Of a DNA stretch of 64,000 nucleotides, positions 48,942-57,646 are shown one piece after another. Made by a program: the position numbers and the translations under genes. The stretch comes from Breviolum minutum Mf 1.05b.01 (Eukaryota > Sar > Dinophyceae > Suessiales > Symbiodiniaceae): contig DF239249.1 in NCBI GenBank assembly GCA_000507305.1, positions 186,001 to 250,000 of the forward strand, written 5' to 3'. Within the stretch, counting starts at the first letter, position 1. The number at the start of each line of letters is the position of its first letter. The notes below the pieces were generated by a model. The model made no database searches, had not been told where the DNA came from, and was given only the letters and a program-made list of their open reading frames with translations.

Positions 48942-50229
48942 GGACAACTCCTCTCTTTCCGAAAGCCTGTGTTGGAAAGGGAGGTCACCGTAGAGAGTAC
49001 AGGAATCAATAGGCCAGTAGGATCACAGTCTTCCACTGAGAGTCGAGGGTTGGTATCTAACCAAAGTGTTTTGGAAGCCGAAGATTTTGTTACTTCTGAG
49101 AGTCCGAACCCTCACCAAAGTTGCGTTTCCACGGGCATATCCACACATACCAGTGCACATTCACACTTCAATCGCTCAGCCTCTCCAAAAGAAGTACGTG
49201 ATAGCCCTGATCCTCCAGTTGCCTCTCTTTGTCGCCATGCCTCGTCCCAACAAGTCCGAGCTTGTGAAGGAGCTGGCCGAACTGGGAGAAGCAGCGCCCA
49301 AGAGTTGGACTGTGGTGGAGATAGAGACCAGGATCTTGGAGATCTACGAAGAGCAGGGCCGAGTGCGCTACACGGGAGGGAAGCTGAAGACTCCCTTCAA
49401 GATGGCCATGGTGGAGCTGAACAAGAACAGCAAGAAGAAGTCAGATCTGCAGACCTACCTGCAGACCAGCCTTCAGATGCACATCACGGGGCACGAGACA
49501 ATTGCCCAACTTCAGAAAATGGCGATCAAGAAGATCTACCAGTGCACCAGTCCAGAGCATGCGGACCCAGTGGGGTTCGGAGAACACTGCTCCCTGAGTT
49601 ACCAGGAAGTGTTGGCGACTCAACCACGCTACTGCGAGTGGGTACTCAAGACAGCAAGCGAGGGGCAGTGCGACTATCGCCTGGACAGGTTGGCACAATG
49701 GGTGAAGTTGCAGTGGGAAGTTCGTCCTCCCAGCTCTTCGGCACCACCAATGCCGACCAAGGGTTACTACAAGGAGACACGTCAAGACCAGCCTTTCAAG
49801 GGGAAGGGCAAGGGTGTGAAGGAGCTCGAGGAGACCCAGAAGATCCATCCTTCACCAGGATCAGATCGCATGTCCGACGCCAGTGTGAGCAGTTCTCAGA
49901 TGGCACTGCTGCAACAGATGGCGGAGACCTTGGCGACCCTCAAGGAGGATGTGGATCACCTGAAGACAGAGCGACCTCACAAGAAGATCGAGCGCAAGGA
50001 GGACGAGAAGACCTCTTCGATGGGCTCCTATGTGGAGGTCGACCCTTGAAGCAGGGAGACCAGAGTGAGAGGGCTGTAAAGAAGCAAGCAACTTTTGAGG
50101 GACTCGTACTGTCCCCAGTGGATGTTTCTGAAAAGTGGGAACCACTTCCAATGCCAAAGGCAAGACAACTTGCCTGGCAAGCTGAATCTTTAGTAACGTC
50201 GACTTTTGAGTCACTTGTTTCCCACGATN
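48942..50229 (+). pseudogene. Downstream polyprotein fragment, frame-shifted twice
   Basis: After the stop at 48941, the gag frame continues (LEREVTVESTGINRPVGSQS) to about 49190. The recognisable sequence then switches to another frame: ALILQLPLFVAMPRPNKSEL, with ATG at 49237, GEAAPKSWTVVEIETRILEI and PRYCEWVLKTASEGQCDYRL, ending in TGA at 50047-50049. The polyprotein then returns to the first frame: LSPVDVSEKWEPLPMPKARQ and LAWQAESLVTSTFESLVSHD up to n at 50229. This is the spacer between protease and integrase in dinoflagellate copia elements. The CEWVL phrase resembles HCEWVVHSL in gene P4 but is too short to mean much. Two frame switches mean the fragment is non-functional or contains sequence errors. 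Confidence 0.72.
50229..50229. other. Ambiguous base (n), possible assembly join
   Basis: The only n in the window. The retroelement's coding similarity ends exactly here and unrelated sequence starts at 50230. It may be a collapsed gap, a polished scaffold join or a single undetermined base. Confidence 0.95.
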
Positions 50230-50425
50230 TAAAGAGATGAAGAGATGAAGGAGGGTGTACATAAAGGGGGGATCCTTGATAGTAGAATAGAGATAGGTGC
50301 GCTATTAGGGATAAAAGAGAAGCATAAAGCCAGAGGAGGGAGTTTCTAAAAGGCGAACCGGACAATATGCCCAGGCTGGCCATTGAAATTTGGCAGGAAT
50401 GAATGAGGTCACTGAGGGAATTTAT

Positions 50426-51150
50426 GGTCGGCCGGGAGGTCCAGGGGCCGAAAAATTGGCGGGAGGTGCAAAAACGGTAGGTGGAGCGATACCTTTTCCT
50501 TGAAACTTGCCTTTTTCTGGGCCTTTGGCGGCACCTTTATGACTGGATCATGGAGAATTTTTGGCAAAACCTTTGGGGGGTCCGGGGGTCAAGGGTGGCC
50601 AACTGGAAGAATAGGTGTCTTTACCTGTAAAACCTTTGTCGGAACCTTTGCCCTTAAAAGTATAGGCCATACCTGTAGCTGCATCTTTCCCTTTGGTGTA
50701 AGGGCCACGGCTGGAGCGATGGGAGGAAGGGGCAGAAGATCCCACGGGTCGGGTGCTGTCGAGAGAAGAGGAGGGGATGAGACGAGGTGCACGACAGCAG
50801 CTTCGGGAGGTGTCGGAGTTTCATAGGATTCGATACGCGGGCCAGGACGGAGTGTAGAGAGATCAGGTAGACGCAGAAAAGGGCAGTTGAAAAGGACATG
50901 GGAGGCCTCATTGCCATAAGAGAATGGAGACGCGAGTCGGAGCGCGCCTTCTAATGCCTCTGCGCTATGGGGGCCCTGTTGGAAAGTGACAGTGGATGAG
51001 AATCGACGAGCAGAGCCAGAAGGATCCGGCGCTGGCACTGGAAAGCGTAGCGTCCAACTAAGCTTCCCACGGTAAAAACTTTCATCGGTGATGGCGAGAA
51101 GAGGGATAGATTCAGGTCGGATGAAACCACCTGGGGGCCTGGAGAACCAA
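50426..51150 (-). pseudogene. Frame-shifted 3' part of a minus-strand gene with Gly-Lys tail
   Basis: After the AG at about 51150 the minus strand reads GFIRPESIPLLAITDESFYR, GKLSWTLRFPVPAPDPSGSA, FSSTVTFQQGPHSAEALEGA, then GPRIESYETPTPPEAAVVHL and PDPWDLLP. At about 50750 the protein-like composition passes to a second frame (SSHRSSRGPYTKGKDAATGM, YTFKGKGSDKGFTGKD) and at about 50560 to a third (GAAKGPEKGKFQGKGIAPPT, ending GPPGRP and TAA at about 50426). The GKG-rich tail is common in dinoflagellate predicted proteins. Two frame changes without clear splice sites suggest decay or sequence error. It is the rightmost minus-strand gene before the strand switch. Family not named. Confidence 0.45.
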
Positions 51151-51960
51151 AAATTTTTGGTGACCAAAAAAAAATTGGTTCAACCAAAAAAAATGCGAAG
51201 AACCAAGTCTTGGAGAAACTTTGTTTTCACCAAGAGAAACTGGTTCGTTTTGCATCTTTCTAGAAATTTAATCTCCGTAACTCGGAAGTTTCTCACCTAA
51301 ACTTCCTTCGACATGTATATGCGTTTTGCGTATACATATTTACATATGTATATATATATATATTTATTAAATATAGATAGAAATAAACTATATACATTTT
51401 GCTCAAGATTGACATAAATATATATATATATATATATTTGCCAATCTTGACTTATATATATTTGGTCACATGCATTTTACCCATGTCAAGTTGACATGAT
51501 TTTTGAGATGTCTCCTTCGATAGTTGTCGTTTTTTTTTTCCGAATTTTTGTTTTTGATGTTGCCATGTTGGGTTCATTTGTGGAAGTATATAGCACGAGA
51601 CGAATGGATGCAGACCTTCGCTGTTTGCACGGAATGGAACAAAATGAAATATACTGTGAATATTTACATAGCGGATAGGTAGCAGCATGCTTTCTAAACA
51701 ACAGGCACTTTAAACATCAAGGAGAACCAAATATTTGTATATGTATATATATATAGTTATATACCATCGTCAAAACAACCCTCTGTAATAAGCTTGAAAA
51801 TGTCCTTTTTTTGGGTGAGGGTAGCTTTGATGGGGTATATATCTATATATATATACATATAGAAAGAATGCCCGCCAACATAATTTTTTGAATTGTGACC
51901 AGTGGACCGTAAACATCTATACTAAATGTACAAATTTTCAATTTTTGAATATTTGGGCAG
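51151..51960. promoter_or_regulatory. AT-rich divergent strand-switch region
   Basis: All genes to the left are on the minus strand and all to the right on the plus strand, so transcription diverges from this about 0.8-kb interval. It contains several TATATATATA runs (about 51349-51364, 51420-51436, 51742-51756, 51838-51860) and no convincing exon. In dinoflagellates, divergent switches between unidirectional gene arrays are candidate initiation zones; that role is inferred from layout only. The n at 50229 leaves open that the switch is partly an assembly artefact. Confidence 0.5.
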
Positions 51961-51966
51961 AAAATC

Positions 51967-52914
51967 ATGTTGCCGCGCATTGCCAATGTGGGTTTGCAAG
52001 CTATGTGGCCATGCAAAAAAGGAAAGTCGGGGCCTCACTTACAGTTTTTGCCTCTATACAGTTTTGTCTTGCAACTTGACAAAAGATGGTGAATTTTGAT
52101 CTTGCAAGCATTGAATTTTTGATCCCTGCATCAGCCGTTTGGGAACCGACGAACGCGTTGTATAGCCACATAGGGGTTATGGTGGAAGTTGAAAAAAAAG
52201 ATGAACGCGTTTTGCCCACTGACTGGGTAGCGAAGTTTCTTTTGACAAAAGAAGCGCAAGAAGTTGGCATTGAAGCTTTGAAGGACTGCATGTTTTTTAC
52301 ATAAAACGGAAAGGGGCAAATATATTGGGAAAGACTGCAAAAAATATGCGCCTCATTTATGTGAAGATACGTTAAAGTATCTCTACATAATATACGTTTT
52401 TTTGGTACGTAGATGTTTGCAGGCTATAGGTGTTCAGGACCTCTGCGTTTTTCATTGGCCAGGAACTCGCGAGCAATGCTGAGCTGCAGTGTCTTACTGT
52501 GACTCAGAAAGCTTTCGTTTCTTGGCCTACTGTTCCTGGTGCCAAGAAGAAGGGCAGCGTTACAGTGCTCAAGCTTAACTTGGACTTGCTCATGCCTCTG
52601 GTTGGGCATAGCTTGAAGCACAAAAAGATTGGCCATGTGGACTACCTGAGAATGGCTTTAGAATCCTTGAACTACCTTTGGGAGGCCCAATTTTTGATAC
52701 ACCATGAATTTGTGAAGTTGCAAAATATTTAGGCGCCTTGTGCTTTGTTTGTCCAAGTTGGTTGAGGGGTCATGGCTTTCTGTTTTGGGGTTCGATCCAT
52801 TGAAAAAAAAATATGCAGGCGAATGTGTCAGAGGTGAGGTTGCAGAGGGATGCGCATGGCATCAAGCATCTCCTGAAGCATCATGCGCGAGCCTTGTACT
52901 TGCATAATTCCTAA
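51967..52914 (+). CDS. Gene P1: small protein of unknown function, four exons
   Basis: The start is ATG 51967, six bases after an AG (GGGCAG), which could serve as a spliced-leader acceptor. Exon 1 reads MLPRIAN. Exon 2, from AG|ATG at 52086, reads MVNFDLASIEFLIPASAVWE, PTNALYSHIGVMVEVEKKDE and RVLPTDWVAKFLLTKE, ending somewhere near 52260-52280. Exon 3, 52430-52684, reads VFRTSAFFIGQELASNAELQ, CLTVTQKAFVSWPTVPGAKK, later MPLVGHSLKHKKIGHVDYLR and LNYLWE. Exon 4, 52819-52914, reads ANVSEVRLQRDAHGIKHLLK, then HHARALYLHNS and TAA. The last intron, 52685-52818, is GC-AG (GAG|GCCCAA to GCAG|GCG). About 210 residues, no signal peptide, no domain I know. It is the first plus-strand gene after the strand switch. 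Confidence 0.62.
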
Positions 52915-53147
52915 AATGTAGCAAAGCTGTTTGAGACGCAAGTGGGTCTCAAGCAACCTTGCTGCATTTGGATTTTGGCCAGGGGATTTTTTTTTACACT
53001 GCATTTCGCCTTAGTTAAAAAAAATAGTTTCCTTGGGAATGCATACCAAAACTGTTTGGAAGACTCAACCAGTTTTGGTAGATTCCCTCCTTTACGAACT
53101 ATATATGTATATAAGTAAGGACAAAGTTTTGCCCTGACTGATTTTTT

Positions 53148-53244
53148 TGTGGGATAACAAACCAACGGAGAATGGGTGCCAGAAATGTTTGCCACAGTTT
53201 GGGAACCATTTCTGTCATATTCCGCACTTTTGTTATCCCAACAA
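53148..53244. repeat. Long imperfect hairpin in the P1-P2 spacer
   Basis: Arms of about 45 nt: TTGTGGGATAACAAA at the left pairs with TTTTGTTATCCCAACAA at the right, and the inner parts (GTGCCAGAAATG and CATTTCTGTCAT) pair too. A second, weaker inverted repeat follows at about 53357-53420 (arms around TGTTTGACACC and GTCTCAAACA). Confidence 0.75.
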
Positions 53245-53531
53245 TTTTGCCTCATAAACATCAAATAACTACAGTATAGTTCATGAAAAATTCCTTTAGC
53301 AGAAATATCCACCATGGAGGCTGAAAATGCAACCCGTTTTCCGGCAGATACCAGCAAAAAATGAAAACTGAAACAATCTTGTTTGACACCCATAGTCTCA
53401 AACAAACTTGCTTCATTTTTCAAACCTGAAAAGTATATACCAAAACAGGGTTGCTTCATGCTATAGGTTGTGCAGCCCCTCGTTTTAGCTTCACTTGGTT
53501 TTAGAGAAAGGTTATGTCCTTGAACATGAAT

Positions 53532-53690
53532 ATAGCATATTTGTTTGGTATGCCCAAACATTTGTGCTATATTCCTGTACCCGCGGTTGTTTAAAGGATC
53601 TTTTTGTTAATGGTGACCCTATAAACTCAAAGATGCAGAAACAGGAAGAAAATAGCATTTTTGTTCGGTACGCCCAAACATTAGTGCTAT
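53532..53690. repeat. Two copies of a 39-nt palindrome, 120 bp apart
   Basis: 53532-53570 and 53652-53690 both start ATAGCAT, end GCTAT and are self-complementary around GTTTGGTATGCCCAAAC (first copy) and GTTCGGTACGCCCAAAC (second copy). Differences between the copies partly compensate each other in the stem. They lie in the spacer upstream of P2. Confidence 0.8.
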
Positions 53691-54047
53691 GTGTATTCCA
53701 TGTTTCCATAGCAATATAAACACTTTACAGGACACTATATTGTTTTAAGGATAGTACAAACAAAATTTGAAGGAGGAGACCATACGAAGTTTCTCGAGAA
53801 ATTGTTGTTCGAAGAAAAACACAATGTTTGATGTACACATGTAAAGTGCTTTGTGAAGATACTTGTGGATGTTGATGTTCTTTCATCTTCAAGGACTTGC
53901 GGACCGCGCTGAGATGCAACGAGATGCTGCTGTGCGCCAACTGAGTGTTCCTTGCTGAAATAAATACTGAAACAAGTTTCATTGAAATTTTGTTTGCAAA
54001 CCAACCTTGGTTTTGTGACAAAATATATTTCAACCACAAACACAAAG

Positions 54048-57000
54048 GACACCTTATGGACAAGGGTGGCTCCTGGGAAACCTCGCTTTGCTGGAAGATG
54101 CAAGAAGGCTCTTGGATCTTCAGATTCTTCAAGCAGCCTTTCCTCTTTGTCTACGATGTCTGAAGAAGATGTGGTCCCAAGTGGATCTTCTGGGGATGTG
54201 GGCTGTGAATTACCACCCCTGCCTGAACTATCTCCATTGTCTGATGTGGATTTCATGAGCGGGAATGAGGATGAGAATGCGGATGAGGTTCCAGTCCGTG
54301 ACGGTTTGAGCCTTTTCCCGTCAGATTCTCTCAGTTCCTCTGTGGATGCCATTCCCCCGCTATCCCCCGTGTCTTTTGATGGTGAAGATATCTTCATGGC
54401 AAGTGGGAGTCAGGTCAAATGGCCCAGCCTCGATGCTGAGATGAAACCTCCAGTGAATTTTGCGTCTGTTTTGAACGGCCTGGGTTCACAAAATTTGTTT
54501 GATTCTCGGGCTTTGAATTTTCACGAGTCAAAGTCCTTGGACAGTGACAGTGATGCGGATCTCAGCCTGGCCAGCATCAAGAAGAGATGCCCTACCACTC
54601 CTTTGGATTCTTCTGATGGTGTTCTGACTCCCACTGTCCGTGAGGAGGAAAGCCCCACTGCCCTTGCACAGAATTGTCCAGATGGTTTGCCTGACTTTAT
54701 GGACCAGTTTGAGGAGACCCTCCCTGACACTTTGGACACAACCCATGATGTTTTGGATGAAGTCAAGGTGCATTTCCGTGGAAAAGAGGTGGGCGTCATG
54801 TTCTTGTTTTTGTCTGACCAGTCTGACCATACACCTTTAAAGCAAGGGGTATATATACACCTCAGCTGCCAGGCCCTCGAAAATGCTGATCGCATTGTTT
54901 CGGAGATGGGACTATCTACTGATGGCACGCTCCCAATGAGTACGTGGGAAGTTGAGGTGTGGTTTGATAAAAGAAAAAGTTTGTAAACGGGACAAATTGT
55001 GCCGTGTAAAAGAAACTTTGTATCATAAACAAAGTCATATAGACCCTGGCAGGCAGCCATGACCAAGTTCAAGCATGTGGACATGCCTTTTGCAGAAACG
55101 CTTGAAACAAAGCAGTCTGCAATTGAAGTTCTGGATTCTGACAATGAAGACCATCCACCTCAAGAGACTACTCCTGAGAAGCCTTTGGAGCAAAAGGCCT
55201 TCAAGCCTGCAACTGTGACCCCGCCGAAGATTGCACCTTCGCAGTCCAAAAGAAGGATGTCCTTTCCGAAAATCAGTGTCAAAAAGATCAGGTTGTTGGC
55301 GATGAACTGCCCTATTGGTGTACAATTTGGTGGTCGCTTTTACAGCCAAGCCAAGAGAGTGGACGAGATTGAAGAGGATCTGTCCAAGCTGTGTTCGGAG
55401 GAAGAGGCCGAGGAAAGTGATACTGGTTCTTGGAGTGGCCCGCCTGTTCCTGCTGCTGCTTCTCTGGATGACACCAACAAGTTTGAAATCGTCCCTTACC
55501 AGGAAAAAAAGCTTCCAGCCCCAGTTTTGCCCCAGGAAGGTGAAGTTGGACAAGGTGGACCTTTGACTGGTGAGGCTTGGGGCTTTGTTTGGCAAAAATA
55601 CAGTGTGCTGTTTAATGCATGTATCGTTGCTTTCTACCTCATTGAAAAATTGAAAAAATCTTCATGACCTTTGTTTTCAGGCTGGTATCCAAGATGAATA
55701 TGTTTTGCGAAGTTCCGACCAAAGGGCCCTCAGGGAGAAGGTGCCCAAAAAGAAAGGGAAGACTGAAAAGAAGCCAAAGAAGACGCCTGGGAAGGAGAAA
55801 AAGAAAACAGCTCCTAAGAAGAAAGCAACTCCAAAGAAGAAAGCAACTCCAAAGAAGAAAACTCTGAAGGAGAAAAAGGAGGATGAGGCACCGGAGCCAG
55901 CGGAGGACAAGAAGACTCCGAAAAGTGGTGCTTCCCGGGTCGTTAAACGGCCACAGCTTGTCAGTAAGGAAGAGCAAGTTCGTTTCAAAGAGTTTCCTGG
56001 CCCATTGTTTTTTTTTGCAATACATGTGAAAGAATTCCAAACTCCAAATTGCATGTCTTTGGATTTTTCTTCTTATTGATTTGTCGGATTACTCGTAGCA
56101 TCTTGTAGCCTAAGGCTGGCGACAAAATCGGCAGCTTTCCAGTTGGTCCTTTACTGGACAACTCTCCAGGTAGGAATCCGGAGCAAATCCACCAAACGTC
56201 AGGTATGGTGTACCACAGTTGGTATGCCATGTGACTTTGAGAACAAAATCAAGCTATCCAATTTTCTTGTTCCTTGTCCATGTTGCCTTGGCAAGTGTTT
56301 AGTTTTCATATACTAACTTCAGAACCAAAAAAAGAAAGGTAGGTCCGTTTTGCAATTCTATTTTATTTCAATATCGAAATGATACCAGTCAGGGCATTTG
56401 CAACTACGTTCTCTTTGCTGAAACTAATTTTGGTCAGGGCTGTGAACTTTAGGAAGGCATTGTTTTTTATACGCAATAGGTTGTTCGACAACAGCGCTAT
56501 TGTGTATAAATTTGGAGCCAACCAATTTATACGCAATAGGTTGTTCGACAACAGCGCTATTGTGTATAAATTTAGAGCCAACCAATTTATATACGCCATA
56601 GGTTATTTGACAACAACGCTATTGTGTATAAATTTACAGCCGACCAGTTTATACGCAATAGGTTGTTTGACAACAACGCTATTGTGTATAAATTTACGGC
56701 CAACCAGTTTATACGCAATAGGTTGTTTGACAATATCGCTATTGATCTATTTGGTTGAAATTTAGAGCCAACCAATTTATACGCAATAGGTTGTTTGACA
56801 ACAGCGCTATTGTGTATAAATTTAGAGCCAACCAATTTATATACGCAATAGGTTGTTCGACAACAGCGCTATTGTGTATAAATTTAGAGCCAACCAATTT
56901 ATACGCAATAGGTTGTTTGACAACAGCGCTATTGTGTATAAATTTAGAGCCAACCAATTTATACGCAATAGGTTGTTTGACAACAACGCTATTGGGTATA

Positions 57001-57193
57001 AATTTACAACGTTTGTAATTTTCAATTCACAGCACAATTTCCAATGAAAAATTCAAATCAGGTTGAGCAGCTCACCGAGACTCCCGATTTGATGGGTGCT
57101 GATTTGGACGACAAGGCCAAGGTTTGGCTGAACGATTTGCTGTGGCAGCAGCGCCAAGCACGTTTGGGTCAGAGTGATGCAGCTTCTTCTTGA
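54048..57193 (+). CDS. Gene P2: acidic/Ser-rich then Lys-rich, probably nuclear protein
   Basis: Five exons can be joined in phase: 54048 to about 54959 (ends TWEVE), 55053-55574, 55681-55977, 56115-56207 and 57062-57193 (TGA). A likely start is ATG 54159 (MSEEDVVPSGSSGD), although the frame is open upstream to AG 54047, so an earlier start or exon is possible. Exon 1 is Ser/Asp/Glu-rich. Exon 2 has KRRMSFPKISVKKIRLLAMN. Exon 3 contains a long basic tract with repeated PKKKAT units near 55800-55870, of the kind seen in histone-H1-like or nuclear proteins. The last exon reads VEQLTETPDLMGADLDDKAK and VWLNDLLWQQRQARL. The intron 55575-55680 is best read as GC-AG (GAG|GCTTGG to TCAG|GCT). The last intron carries the palindromic array listed separately. 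No catalytic domain seen. Confidence 0.65.
56464..57003. repeat. Nine-unit tandem array of 60-bp palindromic repeats in a P2 intron
   Basis: Units of 60-62 bp, about nine copies, one rearranged near 56733-56765. Each unit is itself a hairpin: TTTATACGCAATAG pairs with CTATTGTGTATAAA (one G-T wobble in RNA), enclosing a second stem GTTGT-TCG-ACAAC. The linker TATAAATTTAGAGCCAACCAATTTATA is also an inverted repeat (TATAAATT and AATTTATA), so the array can fold in two alternative registers. Both strands are open for more than 60 codons, which is a by-product of the period being a multiple of three. Confidence 0.92.
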
Positions 57194-57646
57194 TCTAAAG
57201 ACTGTGTGTTTTTAGGGGCGTTGGGATTGCAAAGCAAGCCCGTATGAAACAATCAAATGGTATCGAATGAATATCATGTCAATGGAAATCCTTGGTTCCA
57301 AAAGGGGTGGCAGCAAACTTCTTTCTTGCAAATGTGAAAAGATGTTGTTTCTTTTTGTTCCAGCAATTGAGGAATACAAAAAGTATATATAGTTCTAATA
57401 TAGTTCTATATGTTTTTCTTCTGGGACGAAGGTTTGCTGCGAAGGGGTTTGCGTAGGATAGTCCAATGGCGTTTCTGATAGCCTTGGGTCTACATTACGA
57501 CGACGAACATTGGTGAACACCAGTGACGCTTGGAACCTGCCTTGAAAAAAAAAAGAGATGTGAGCTCAAATTTCAAGATATGCAAAACGATCTGCATACA
57601 ATACAAGTGTCCTTGCAACAGCAAACTTTATAACATTTTTTGGACG

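Larger units (their letters stand above)
46860..50229 (+). mobile_element. Ty1/copia-type retroelement fragment of dinoflagellate type
   Basis: GC-rich DNA, sharply different from the flanks, carrying gag, a zinc knuckle, a protease-like segment and the linker region that precedes integrase in these elements. Integrase, reverse transcriptase and RNase H are absent: the coding signal stops at the ambiguous base 50229. Neither LTR can be identified with confidence; the 5' end is placed by base composition only. Coding frames are broken in several places (see the two entries below), so this is a dead, 3'-truncated copy or one cut by an assembly join. Confidence 0.8.

Noticed and set aside
48969-50240. 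423-codon plus-strand frame as one gene
   Set aside because: Only its two ends carry the retroelement signal; the central part (Arg/Gly/Asp-rich) is the shadow of the frame starting at 49237.
56363-57047. Open frames on both strands across the 60-bp repeats
   Set aside because: The period is a multiple of three and the unit lacks stops, so open frames are automatic; the units are in an intron of P2.
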